The notes below the pieces were generated by a model. That model was not told the origin of the DNA. It made no database searches and worked only from the letters and a program-made list of their open reading frames with translations. A stretch of DNA of 60,373 nucleotides, taken from assembly GCA_002803225.1 (NCBI GenBank), contig NXFV01000859.1, positions 1-60,373 on the forward strand, in the 5' to 3' direction. Each line of letters begins with the position of its first letter. Position 1 is the stretch's first letter. Of the stretch, positions 44,072 through 54,930 are shown in pieces. Made by a program: the position numbers and the translations under genes. Source of the stretch: Gamarada debralockiae. Lineage: Eukaryota; Ascomycota; Leotiomycetes; Helotiales; Hyphodiscaceae.

Positions 44072-45910
44072 TTAGGAAACAAAGTAACTCTTCGCTCCAT
44101 TCATGTCAAGGGCTTGAAAATTCTCGAAGAAAGAAAGAACATCCTGCAATGTCGGTCGTTCAAGATATCCCAACATTTTCAGGTCATTATCACCTGCTCT
44201 GCCTTCAGCGTAATTTTCTCGCGCTACTAAGAATTCTTTTGCTTTCGTGATCTCATGCTTCCAAACAGTCTCGATAGTCTCCTGGGTTTCTTCCACAGAA
44301 GCAAGTGGCTCTCCATTGGCACCAGTCCGGCCGCGCGGATAAACCTTCCCACCTCGACGAAAAAGCCCTAGTGGTCCATCATCGGTCCACTCTCTAGCTC
44401 CAGATGTGCACTTTTTGATTAATTTCTGGACCGATTCTGGCGTTCGACGTGTGAACGCGGGAAACTCGTGCTCGGAGTCAGAATCGTGAGGATGAGATCG
44501 GCCCAAAACATTAGAGGTATCACCGACGCCTTCGAAGATACACCACAAGGCCCTACCCAGGCAATAAACAGCGCCAGCCTCCCGTTCCTCAGTTGAGCTT
44601 GTGAGCCAAGGGTAATACCATCCGTGGTCTGGATTGTCGTAGTCCGGCGGCTTGAGCCGAAGTGGAAGAGTGACACCCCTGGAACGAAAGTATCGTTCAA
44701 TGACGGGATGGAATTCCGCCATCATTTCTTCTGTCAAGCCGTCATTTCTAGCAAGGTCGCGAAAGCTCAGCTCAGCGATCCATTCGACATAGAAAACTTC
44801 AGGGGGGGCCCAAGTGTAAAGATTGCGACTCTGCTCAAAGTCCATTAAAACGATCGAAATCTTGCCATTGATCGAATGCATGAGAATGTTATCCATCTTC
44901 AGATCAGAGTAGAACATTCCAGGCTGCGAATGAATGTGTTTCAGCGCCGAGGCAAGCTGCAGAGACCATCGTACTTGATCTTGAAGGCACAAAGAGTGGC
45001 TGTTTAGACTCCGAGGCAAAAATGCCTCCATTGAACCGAGCTCGTAATACTCGAGAATAAATCCGCAAACAGGGTCCCCTCCTTTGTGTGTATCATGAGA
45101 CATCGTTACGAGGCCTCTCGGTGGACCGACAATGTTTGGATGAGGCGGGAGTGATAGCAGGACTTTGATCTCGTGGTAAATAGAACTGGGAGATTGAGGA
45201 TTCGATTTGAAGACCATGAATTTGCCGTCAAGCTCGACAAGGCAGATGGAGGAGTAGAGCCGTTTAATGAATCGAAGTTCGAGAATGTTTATTTGCCTGG
45301 GCATGTCTTGGACTCGGACGTCCCACATCGTCCGCAAAGAGTTGACCGAGAGGAGATGATTTGGAAATGTAGTGTTGCGCGTGACTTTGATGTTGATCTC
45401 TGATAATTTGAGCCCGATTTTGTCGACTACAAAGGATGATCCAAAGGGCAGCCCCCGATACACTTTCTCAAATTCTGGATAGTCACGTGTCCAGTTCTCT
45501 AGCACACAAACGATATATCGAGAGATCCCTAAATCCGCTACTCTCTGATCATGCATATGGACGCTATCGCTAGCACCAAGGATTGCCCATAGCTCCGGGT
45601 CCCAATCAAGCTGATCTGGGATCAAGACATCGATCCGCATTGGCGGGATGTCGGGTAGGAGGAACACGGGAGTGGCAAAGTACGTTGTCCCGAAAATAGA
45701 TCCGTCAATGCGCCAGGTTGGTGATTCGGGACGTTTGTTTATGCTGTATAAGAGCTCATCAAGGTCAACCGATTTGCCCTGGTCTTTCGGCTCCGTTCCA
45801 GAATTGTGATTGTGATTGTGATTGAGGAAGCGGCCGTGGGTTTCGGGAAAAGGGACAACCCCGGCCGCAGAGAAGACGAAGTTCTCACGGAGTCGGTTGG
45901 AGATGTTCAT
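44072..45910 (-). CDS. Fungal-type protein kinase-like protein
   Basis: The first ATG at 45910 gives 612 residues; an earlier in-frame TTG at 46021 is not used. The N-terminal ~200 residues are unique (VLIPDQLDWDPELWAILGAS and on). The kinase fold follows. There is no clear Gly-rich loop, but the Lys of FMVFKS is at about 235, Glu in IYHEIKVLL about 247, and the hinge in GFILEYYELGSMEAFL. The catalytic loop is YSDLKMDNIL in place of HRDLKxxN (Asp about 336, Asn about 341), and the metal motif is DFE rather than DFG (Asp about 357). A conserved tail has APPE and GAVYCLGRALWCIFE. Key Lys, Asp, Asn and Asp remain, so activity is possible. This set-up is known from a fungal-specific kinase family; substrates are unknown. 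Confidence 0.78.
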   Translation of the reverse strand: MNISNRLRENFVFSAAGVVPFPETHGRFLNHNHNHNSGTEPKDQGKSVDLDELLYSINKRPESPTWRIDGSIFGTTYFATPVFLLPDIPPMRIDVLIPDQLDWDPELWAILGASDSVHMHDQRVADLGISRYIVCVLENWTRDYPEFEKVYRGLPFGSSFVVDKIGLKLSEINIKVTRNTTFPNHLLSVNSLRTMWDVRVQDMPRQINILELRFIKRLYSSICLVELDGKFMVFKSNPQSPSSIYHEIKVLLSLPPHPNIVGPPRGLVTMSHDTHKGGDPVCGFILEYYELGSMEAFLPRSLNSHSLCLQDQVRWSLQLASALKHIHSQPGMFYSDLKMDNILMHSINGKISIVLMDFEQSRNLYTWAPPEVFYVEWIAELSFRDLARNDGLTEEMMAEFHPVIERYFRSRGVTLPLRLKPPDYDNPDHGWYYPWLTSSTEEREAGAVYCLGRALWCIFEGVGDTSNVLGRSHPHDSDSEHEFPAFTRRTPESVQKLIKKCTSGAREWTDDGPLGLFRRGGKVYPRGRTGANGEPLASVEETQETIETVWKHEITKAKEFLVARENYAEGRAGDNDLKMLGYLERPTLQDVLSFFENFQALDMNGAKSYFVS

Positions 45911-46749
45911 ACTAACCGGGAGATTGGGGGATGTGGGGAAGAAGCCCTTGGGTGGTTGAAGGAAGGACCGGCGTCGGTTCCGAGGACGGTGAAAGAGCGG
46001 AAGCAGAAAACGGGTCGGCAAGTACCGTAGTAATTGCTTAACAAGACCCTTTCTTGCAGGTTAACTCTTAGCGTTATAGTGATTTTGGACCAGATCTTAT
46101 TAGAGGAATAGGGTGTTATATACGAGGATAATTTCGGGATGTTCCAGCGTCTTATTAACGGACAGGTTGCATTTGGCTCGAAAAATACCGGCTCTTATGA
46201 AGTTGATGATCTTATACTGAGACAGGGTCTTGTTAAGCAATTAATACGGTAATAAAGCATGGAGACTTTAAACCAGGTGAGCTGTGACCATGGCGAGGAA
46301 GAAAGCTTTACAAGATATATAAGTTGAGGATCTCCGCGAGAGACTTTTCAAAACAGAGGAATGCTGTCCGTCAGAGGCATACGGTCCGGTTTTCAGACCC
46401 CTGCAGGATCTGCGCCTTTTTTGGTGCTCCCCGGTTTTGAAGCGACGCTACCCTGCCGTTCCATAAGTTCGTCTGTGCCTCCTTCATTACCGATTGGACA
46501 TCGAGCGGCATGGAGCATCTTTGTCTAAGCACCACCGTGCTTTGGGCAGCTCACCGGTTACCAAGGTTGCAGGCCTACAGATGTGCACCTCAATGGCTGA
46601 TGGAATGCTCATAATCCTGACATGACAGCAGGCTGCTAATAAATGCGATCAATCGCTTCAAAAGTTCCCACACCCACTGCAACCTTAATAAACAATGCAA
46701 ACTGCCGAGCCTTACAGCAACGAGCAATTCCATCTGTCGCTCACACGAT
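45911..46749. other. Divergent promoter region, kinase and Zn2Cys6
   Basis: This 839-bp gap separates the kinase start (minus) and the second Zn2Cys6 gene start (plus). It is AT-rich near 46080-46300. No specific site could be assigned. Confidence 0.4.
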
Positions 46750-49177
46750 ATGAACTCTCGACGGCTCTCCACCCTTGAACAAGGCACTCTTCGGGCTGCT
46801 GCCAGTATACTCGCACAACATCATATTTCATTCGAAGAGGCTACAAACGGGATTTTGGAGCAGCCTTTCTCTTCGGATGAGGAGCTCCGAGGCCCAACGC
46901 AGCACTTTCCGTTCCAGGGTGCTAATACGCGTAACAGCGTCATTTTTTTCCCCGGACAAAACGCCTTGAACACAGTTTTCCAAACTTTCCAGGGACAGCC
47001 AGGGCCGGGCTATGCGAGCCGCAATCCGCAGCCAGCCGCATCATCTGGCTTTGTTTCCGATGAATCTCTGACAGACCACATTGGCCAATTGGGTGAGTTT
47101 CATGTCTCCAAAAGCCTTAAATCCAGCCAATACTCATCTGCCCAGTACGAGAAACCTTTCGAAAACCATCGAATTTCGTGGAATCTCCAGCATGGAATCT
47201 TCGCATACCATCTCCCCTCTCCGCCTCAGCCACCGGCTTTCCACCCTTCCCCCAACTTGGTAATGTTGCTCAGGTTGATCTTGAACCACTATCCTATGGC
47301 TCTCTACCTCTTACGGATGTCCGGGACCTCCAATCCGAATCTAGTGAATGGAGCAACGAACTATTCACTCCTATCTCAAATCTACAGTCTTTACATTACC
47401 CGGCGGGAAAAGGTCTGAACAGTCTAAACGAAACGACTTATCTGGTATCAAACTATCCAGCTCTGGACCAGAATTCACCGGATATCAGTTTCGTCCCGCA
47501 GCCACATTCAACGGCCCTCGACCTACACTCAGGCCCGTATCCTGCATATGAGAGGAACGAATTAGCCCGTTTGATCCCAACATCAGAGAGGCCAATCTTA
47601 TCCTTTCCGAAAGCACCGCAATCCCAGGGCACACAATCTTCACGAGCGCCCCGAGCCAGGAAACGAAAGCAAGATAAGATGACCGATGTCAATGATGTAG
47701 CAAGCCCACACCCACTACAGAGGAAGCGGGGCCCATTCGCAACCGTCGAGGAGAAAGAGCAGACAGCGGAAACACGATATATAGGAGCATGCATAAGATG
47801 TTCAAGACAGCACATCAGAGTAAATGCCAATTTCGTCCAGGCAAAGCACATACTCTAACTATTCATCAGTGTATACCCAACTCTACCGATCCAGGAGGAA
47901 TGTGCAAGAGTTGCCAACAAAGGGGTACAAGAATGATCAGACTTCCATGTGCACGAGGAAAGATCACGGAATCAATCTTGTTCCGCCAAGTTGTTGACTC
48001 CAGCTCTAGAAGGCCAGACTTCTCAATGAATTTTGACACTGGTATCCTGAAGCCAATCAAAGAATGGAATCCATTGGAAACAAAGATCATTCAACTCACC
48101 CAGGGCTTCAATTCCCCTCTACGCTTCCGCGTCCGCAAAGCAGCAATCCTCAACTTAGCAGACATGACGGAGTCTCAACGCTTCATATACCAATGCCCAT
48201 GGTCCCTTGTGGATATCCCGGAAGCTGTGAATGACGTTAGACTCTTCATTACCAGAAGCATCATTCCAGCCGTGAATAGCAAAGTGAGCAAAAACGATAG
48301 ACTTGCGCGTGAGATATTCGGGATGGCATATAGAATGACCAGACAAAAAGAAGGTCGAGAGGTATGGCACTTACTTATTCTGCTCTGAGATCACAACTGA
48401 TACACGATAGCCTTCTGAGTTCCTACTAGATGTCCTAAGCCTGTGGACAGCATCGCGTTGTATCGAAGGAGGATGGCGCTTCCAGGGCCCTGAAACTTTA
48501 GGCGTACCAGCAGATAACAAAGGCACAACCCCCCTCACTGACGCCCCCATTATCGACGGCCAACAGTCTTCTATAATTGTTCTTAACTACCTCAACCCCC
48601 TGCGGAAGCGGATTTTGGAAAAGATTCGAGAATTAACCTCCCACGGCAAAAGTCGAAGACTGCATTGGTTTGAGTTATTCTTAGCAAACTTCATCTTGCT
48701 ACACAGCCTCGAATGCGTCATGAAACATCAAAGAAATTGGGCTTATGAGAATAAGTCGCAGGTAAGTAATCCAAACTATGTCTCTTGCTTTGCCGTGTTC
48801 TAACCAAATTTATAGACTCGGTATACTCAATCAATGAAGGGTTTAGTGAGTGGTATTCTTTTTGCCTCGAAGACACTACTGGGACGTTTTCATTATGATC
48901 TCAGAGGCCAAGATCCTTTCCGCCTCGATTGGAATCCAAAGTCAGGGGCTACATTTACGGAGTTGAATGACGAGCAACGCAATTTTGTGCGATTCGTTGC
49001 TACGGAAGTTAAAAAGAAAGGTAAGCATCTATCTAATTGTAGTTTAAGAGGCTGACATAGTCTTCAGCGGCTACGTTTGCTGAACTGTACAAGAGTACAG
49101 AATTTGAGACGGACTACTGGTTTACTGGACAACTCTTTATCCCTGATTGGGAACCCCCACGTACAGAGTACGATTGA
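46750..49177 (+). CDS. Zn2Cys6-type transcription factor, six exons
   Basis: Exons 46750-47092, 47230-47819, 47870-48361, 48411-48761, 48816-49020 and 49068-49177 are all phase-compatible and give about 696 residues. Introns 2-5 have strong signals (e.g. GTAAAT with CTCTAAC and ATCAG; GTAAGT with TTCTAAC). Intron 1 (137 bp, GTGAGT to GCCTCAG) is long but fixes an apparent frame change. The zinc cluster forms across intron 2: cysteines 302, 305, 312, 323, 326 and 338 (C-x2-C-x6-C-x10-C-x2-C-x11-C), followed by ARGKITESILFR. The exon 4-5 part (EFLLDVLSLWTASRCIEGGW, KRILEKIRELTSHGKSRR, LLGRFHYDLRGQDPF) is the usual C-terminal helical domain of this family. The N terminus is Gln/Ser/Pro-rich. The target genes are unknown; the kinase gene shares its promoter region. 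Confidence 0.85.
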
Positions 49178-49863
49178 GAAAGGTCCAAAAACCGACCTAA
49201 TGAACCGCCTCGACAGTTTTGAACAGGGTCGATGACGTACCAGGGAATCCAAGTCTTCCATTTATGCGCCAGTCCCTGATTCTTCATCAATTTTCGTATA
49301 TATATTCTAGCAAGGACACATAATTTGTAGAGTCGGACACAAATTCCTATATTTGGTTATGAAGTTTCATGATCGTCGCCTTGGATACGACCTGGAGGTA
49401 CACATTACCATTGGAGGGCGACGTCCTGCCAGATCATTATCACCTGTTGAATAAAATCATGTCTACTTGATTGCTCACCTGCGTGGTTTGAGACAGACAG
49501 CTTCCCTGCCGTTTCGTGAAGCATTCCTTTCATTTACTTGGTCGTTCCGCACTTTCCCTGGGATTGCATGGCATAAAGGGTTATGTACATAGTTGGACTA
49601 CGCTCTCTTGAAATATACATGATTTTGAATTTGCTGATACAGGAAGTCGCATAACAATCCCGGTGGTTTTCAATACCAGATCTGGTCATATCCCTCACCA
49701 CAGTTTTCATTGAGGCTTCTTATATTTCCGCTCGTCTCCCAGGCCCCTCAATCTACCCCTGAATATATCTACAAAGTGAATGGGAGAGTGAACATTGTAT
49801 AACAGAAAGCACTTTAAGAGCGCAGAACTGCTCCAAATTCATTTGAGGTATAAATGTCCCTGC
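49178..49863. other. Intergenic, no gene seen
   Basis: Short frames only. It is the 3' flank shared by the plus-strand regulator and the minus-strand small gene, which converge. Confidence 0.4.
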
Positions 49864-50210
49864 CTATTGACCACTAAAGCAAAGTATGAGATTAGCCAGG
49901 CATTGTGAAACGCCAAAGCATGCTGTTAAAGCACTCCAACCCGAATTTCCATCATCACTGCTATCCGAATCTACACGGCGTTCCTCGACTTGTCTTTTCC
50001 TGCCTCCCAACAATGCCTCGGCCGCTGAATTGTCGACATCGATCATGTCGATGATGATATTGTCTTTCACGCCTGTCAGAAACTGTTCTCTTACACATAA
50101 TAAAATCGCCAAAACTCACTCTGAGAATACAACTCAACAGTTTGTAATTTTAGGTAATAGCAGTGTGGTTGTGTGCAATCGTCCTTGTAGAGTGTGTGGG
50201 AGAACGCCAT
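49864..50210 (-). CDS. Small two-exon hypothetical protein
   Basis: Exon 1 (50210-50120) starts with ATG and reads MAFSHTLYKDDCTQPHCYYL, then KLQTVELYSQ. The intron (50119-50073, 47 bp) has donor GTGAGT and acceptor TTTCTGACAG and keeps phase 1. Exon 2 (50072-49864) reads VKDNIIIDMIDVDNSAAEAL, an Arg/Glu/Asp-rich stretch with RRVDSDSSDDGNSG, and ends in a hydrophobic Cys-containing tail. The protein has 99 residues, no signal peptide and no recognised family. The clean splice joining two coding-like frames is the main support. It could also be a fragment of a larger gene. Confidence 0.45.
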
Positions 50211-52092
50211 TGTCATGATAGTGATAGGAAAGGCTTCTGTTCATGGACGGGGCTTCTGGAAGGGTCTTCTGGCTGTGTCTTTGCGATAAAGAGCCTTTTG
50301 GTTTGAGCAGTGTAGTTTTCAAAGAGAAGTCGGCTATTGTTATAATTCTCTTGGAAATGAAAGGGAGTCATGTTTTACACAAGGTCGACTGGACTCGGGA
50401 GGGGGTTTTCTCACCGGTTGCCTCATGCTCACAGCAAGATTCACAGGCATCGAATGCTCAACAACTTTCCCTTGGGTGCTAACAGCGCAAAAACCCCACA
50501 CGCCCGGTTTTCCACACTTCGGCCAACAATGGTGGTTAGCCGTTTGACTGGAGTCGGTAGACACGGGTCGTTTCCCGCCCCGGTTAATAAGCAAAACCGG
50601 GACGCTTGGCCTCGCAGCTTCGTTCATTTCTCGTGGCACGTGTTTGGTCCAAATCCTTTCGGTTATTTAAGGTAATAATATAGATTTTTCTTTGTGATGC
50701 ACACTTCTCGGAAGCTCTCCGAGAAGCTAGTGCTTCCCCGCACCGCGGTTTACCATCATCGCAAGTGCTCATCAGAACTCGATTGTTATGAAATTAAAGT
50801 TACCATCCCGGTTTTTAGATACTACGGTGTCAAGACTCGTAGATTTTGTAGGCAGAAGCCTCTTTTCAAGATATTATAGGAACGGGGAGCATTTCCAATG
50901 CCACATCGGCTTTCCATTGTCACTCGGACGGAAACCTCCCATCTCGGGTTAACTCTGGTCTTCCATAGGGAACTTGAAGGCGAGATGTCGTCCCTAGATT
51001 CTGGGGCTCCGAAGATCTCTACGGATCCGCGAGACTGTCTGGGTTTGGGCAATTTATGTGTATAGCATTTCTACCTCCTGCTCAGAACCTGACTCTGTTT
51101 ATAGCGGAAGCATTGACTGAACGAAGTAGTCTCGGCATCCAGCCAACTCCCAGTAGGCTAAACCTTGTAACGGGAGATTTTTGTAAGGTCGCCGGGGTCT
51201 AACACCCACCCCCTCGTTGTCAAGTATCGATTGTATCAATCCGGTCCTTGCATCCACGTCTGTGTCATTTGTTTAAGATATTGAAGGTCAAACCGCCGCT
51301 CTGAGACATTGCACTTGGATACGAGAGGTCTTACGTACGACGACTACCGGTGATAGAAGTTGAGCTGGGCACTCCGGTTCCCTGGAATGGCAAGTTCCTC
51401 TGCCCTGGCAAGTATACCCGCTGGTAACATCAACGAACGGGTGATAATAGTCAGAGCGTAGTACCGATCACTACCGACCTCATTGACATCGTACCGTTTG
51501 CACCATCACAAGTCACTGGTATATGGGGAAATCTTTTGGACTTCTCGCCACCAATACATAGTTTGTTCGATACCCAAATGATAATCCACGCTCTATGCTA
51601 TTTCTTGTTTCTATACTGATGTTTCTATATGGTGTTCGGCAATGGGTTTATCATCTTTTATGATTTCATTACAAGTGCGCCACAAAACTCTTACCGGGCA
51701 CGGAAGTGGGGAAAGGAAACCGGTGATGGATCATGAGACTCCAATGTGGCCCTGACATTTTGGTAGTGCCACAGCGAGCATCTCAGGTTTTGCCATGAGT
51801 CTAGTTGTTTTCAGCGGATCCTTCGAGTCAAAGCTGACCCGACGTGCTGCATACAATTCATGATCGACGCCAAGACAAGAGGGAGATGAAGAACCAAAGC
51901 ACGGCACGATGATGGAAATATTGACGCCTGAGCTGTTATCACTCCGTATAACTGTACTTTACATGTAAGTTGGTAATTCTCCGACGGAGTCACATTTTGA
52001 CCAATCAGTTGCTCGGTATTTCGGTATCAGCAATGGGAGCTGATGAGGTATCGGGATCAAATGGCACGGCAGCAGCATAATCTCAGCTGGCC
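50211..52092. other. Long intergenic region, no gene seen
   Basis: Several 60-100-codon frames (50243-50482, 50340-50639, 50370-50675, 50822-51052) overlap on both strands without recognisable motifs or splice partners. Composition is mixed. I could not assign anything here. Confidence 0.35.
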
Positions 52093-52350
52093 ATGGAGAT
52101 TAACTTGCTGTCCGGTTACGTTCCAGAAAGCGTGGCGTATAATGCGGAGATAGAGGGGGAAAGGGGCAAAATTTCCCAACAATTCAAGTTCGTAATACTT
52201 AAGAAGCTCTCACGCCAGGTATCGATTCCGCTGCTTCCACATACAAGGAATATTTGCTCTTGCCTTCAGACACGTCTTCTCTATACGATTTTTGGTTTGA
52301 AGTCCATTCATTCTGTCCTTGCTGGCGAAGATTGTGATCATCTTCGATAG
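52093..52350 (+). pseudogene. Coding-like fragment resembling alpha-2-macroglobulin end
   Basis: From ATG 52093 the frame reads MEINLLSGYVPESVAYNAEI, then RGKISQQFKFVILKKLSR. That resembles the [MV]-x-[IV]-x-LLSG[FY]-x-P start of the alpha-2-macroglobulin receptor-binding domain. After this point a better-looking continuation (STYKEYLLLPSDTSSLYDFW) lies in another frame, so the piece is broken or mis-spliced. The next entry begins CYDPSRGSSKAY, which is reminiscent of the last strand of the same domain. The identification is tentative and from memory of the pattern only. Confidence 0.3.
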
Positions 52351-52448
52351 ATGTAAACACTTCGTCTATCCGACACCTAGACAGCCCCTATCAATCTTCC
52401 TCTCTCGAAGCAACTACATTACGCAATGAATTATAATCTATCGAATCT

Positions 52449-53095
52449 ATGCAGTGTTATGATCCAAGTAGAGGTTCTTCCAAAGCCTGTAAGTTATAAT
52501 TCTTGATCGAACATAGCAATACTTGAGATTCAGACGCTTTTACGAAGGTTGACATCGCACAGGACATTGTAGTTCACAACGCTATCGAACCTCCATCGAT
52601 TCCTGCAACAGAGTGCTATGATACACATTTGTTGATGATGTCTGGGAATAGCGGGAATGACGTCCGTCCTGGTCTTCCGGTTTCACGAGTTGGCAATTAT
52701 GAATCGCGCCTTACAAATAAAAATCTCCATGGCCCGAATTTGTTTACCATTCAGAAGAAGCCGCATCATTCAACATACATCGTGAGTAGAGTGCCTCCTT
52801 CTTCTCTCTAACCGCCTGGGATGATAGAGACTCCCTGGGCCGGTAACAAACCCAAGCTGACCCAGTGACCACTATAGGAACTCCTTGGTTCAATTGACAC
52901 TTTACCTGAGGCAACGGATCCCGAATCGGGCTCGGGCTCAGGCTCGGGTTCTGGTTCTGGCTCAGGATCGGGTTCTAACCAGCCAGACACAGTATGTCTC
53001 CCCAAATGCAGATTAGCGCTCGATGAAATGACACTCGAGTTTGGAGCAAAGTGATATTGAGATAGCTAATGAAATTGCAGGGTGGTGGTTACTGA
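52449..53095 (+). CDS. Small multi-exon candidate gene with (Ser-Gly)n tract
   Basis: Four exons fit phase: 52449-52488, 52534-52781, 52878-52991 and 53081-53095, giving 138 residues. Introns use GTAAGT to ATTCAG, GTGAGT to CTATAG (96 bp, AGCTGAC branch), and GTATGT to ATTGCAG (AGCTAAT branch). Exon 2 reads FTKVDIAQDIVVHNAIEPPS and on to FTIQKKPHHSTYI. Exon 3 has LGSIDTLPEATDPE and then eight Ser-Gly pairs, and the last exon ends GGGY. Consistent phases across three good introns argue for a real transcript. The function is unknown. It may instead be the 3' part of a larger, partly decayed gene beginning near 52093. Confidence 0.42.
52926..52976. repeat. Hexanucleotide repeat (TCNGGN)8
   Basis: Eight and a half units of TCNGGN in 51 bp, coding for alternating Ser-Gly on the plus strand and Glu-Pro on the minus strand. 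Unit-to-unit changes are all at third codon positions of the Ser-Gly frame, which favours the plus-strand reading as the coding one. Confidence 0.8.
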
Positions 53096-53938
53096 ACTTT
53101 GGCATTTTATTCAAGGCCGGAAGGGGGTGCAAGAGCTGTAGATAGCCATACAGAAAGCGTGGAATACACTCACTCGTCATGCATCGTGATGGAATAGTAA
53201 TTTAATTCAACGTATCACTTTTTTCTCCTACACTAAACACCAGAACAAAAGAGACACATGATCGCATAATCAACTACCCGAAGCTACTACTTCTTCTTAC
53301 ATTAATATTTTATCCTATCTTTCTAACTCAGTAATCTAGCTATCAAGTAATTCCCCCTGAAGTAATATTATAATTATTACTCCTAACACAGCTATTTGAA
53401 TTCAGATGCTGTGTTCCTGATATATAGCTAGTCCTTATAATTAGATCGCTAATCATGCTCTCTTAAGGTTCTCCTGGCCCTGTCAAGTCAACTATCTGGC
53501 CTATATTAACCTTGACAGCCAAAGTGTTTCTGCCTCTGAATACAACTGTACAGGTGCATTGCTGTACTGGCTGTGACTATACTGTTGGTTATGGTGCTAG
53601 TTATTAGCCGGATAGAGATGTGTCTTTGGATTTATTAGGGATAGGAATACGGGCGGAGAGTTCAGGGAGTCTCATCTGGTAACTAGAACTTGCCAAGCCC
53701 CGGAAAGAAAAGAAAGAAAAGGAACACCGTGAATTTTAGATGGATATACTACTCTAAAAGTGAAATTCACAATTTCCTGTCTGTCTGCTTATGTAGCTGG
53801 CTGCTGCGCAAAAAAATAAAACTATCCGGACGCCCAGCAAGCTCAAGCAGTGGACGCTTTTCATATCTCTCATAACATGTGCCTGGAACGTCTTCCACCG
53901 TGGCTGCCTCCTTCAAACACCTCCACCTCCCACTCCAC
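53096..53938. other. Intergenic, AT-rich stretch
   Basis: From about 53250 to 53620 the text is AT- and CT-rich with words like TAATATTATAATTATTA, similar to old LTR sequence seen near 12800 and 28700. No gene was found. Confidence 0.4.
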
Positions 53939-54930
53939 TTATTGCAAGTTAAGCGGGAACTTCTCAAAATACTCCCCCAACCCCGTCAACTTCCCTCTCG
54001 CCTGCTTCGCCGTCCATTGCACCTTGCTTTTAGTATCCGGGCCATAATATCCACTAGATATCTCAGAGTCAGCAATTGCTTCATTCAGAAGGGTCCCCCA
54101 GTCATGACTTACAACTCCTCAATATACTGAAACATCCCAACAATATTATCCACATGACTCGGCGGCAAGAACCCCTTCCACACATCCAACGGTAACTGTT
54201 TATACACCACCGTCTTCCCACTCGCTTTACTCATCGCCTCCACGACCTCTTGGTAACTCCAAATATCCGTACTCGCGCTCAAAACTTTCCCATCAAACCC
54301 CTCCGGATCAGCGAGGATAGCACCAACATATTTCCCCGTATCAGCAGCTGCGTCTATCCAAGGCAACTTCGTCTCCGGGCTCACGAAATTGGCGAGCACA
54401 TATGTTCCGTCACCGGCCGGACGCGGTGCCATGTTTGAGCCGAAATTCTGCATGAAAGATCCCGGGGCGAAGAAAGCACTCCTAATGGATAAAGAGCGAA
54501 TGTAATCCTCGACCTCAGCTTTAGATTCAAAGCTCTCGAATCCCGGGAATTTACCGCCAGAAATACGTCCCGTGTGTGGCAAGGTGGAGAAAATGAAGTA
54601 GGTTACACCTGCTGCGACTGCTGCGTCAGCTAGGGCTTTTCCTTGACGGATTTCACGCTCTTTGAGGTGCGCGTCGTAGACTGTGATTGTGACACCGAAT
54701 ACGGTATGAGCGCCTTTCATTGCGGGCTTGAGAGATTCCACATCGTCGACATCGGCTTTAACGACCTCAACGCCTTTCTTGTGCAGGGCTTGGGCGGATG
54801 GGGCGGAAGGGTCACGGGTTATGGCGCGGAGCTTGTATTGTTTTGAAAGCTCGGAGTCGTTGAGGACAGAGTTGATGACTGAGCCGCCTTGTTGGCCTGT
54901 TGCGCCGAAGACGACGAGGAGTTTGGCCAT
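53939..54930 (-). CDS. NmrA-like NAD(P)-binding protein
   Basis: Exon 1 (54930-54113) and exon 2 (54053-53939) are joined by a 59-bp intron (donor GTAAGT, CTGAC branch, acceptor TCTAG) in phase, giving 310 residues. The Rossmann start is MAKLLVVFGATGQQGGSVIN (G9-x2-G12-x2-G15). NmrA landmarks follow: RAITRDPS, VVKADVDDVESL, the atypical TLPHTGRISGGK where classic dehydrogenases have YxxxK, and RSAFFAPGSFMQNF. Exon 2 provides the usual C-terminal end (FGYYGPDTKSKVQWTAKQAR, then LNLQ). These proteins sense NAD(P) levels or act on small molecules; some bind GATA factors in nitrogen control. The closest relatives I recall are the generic NmrA-like family, so the role is not fixed. Confidence 0.88.

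Noticed and set aside
52808..53005. Minus-strand frame with Glu-Pro repeats
   Set aside because: The repeat varies only at third positions of the opposite Ser-Gly frame, and the plus-strand splice model is consistent, so the plus strand is preferred.
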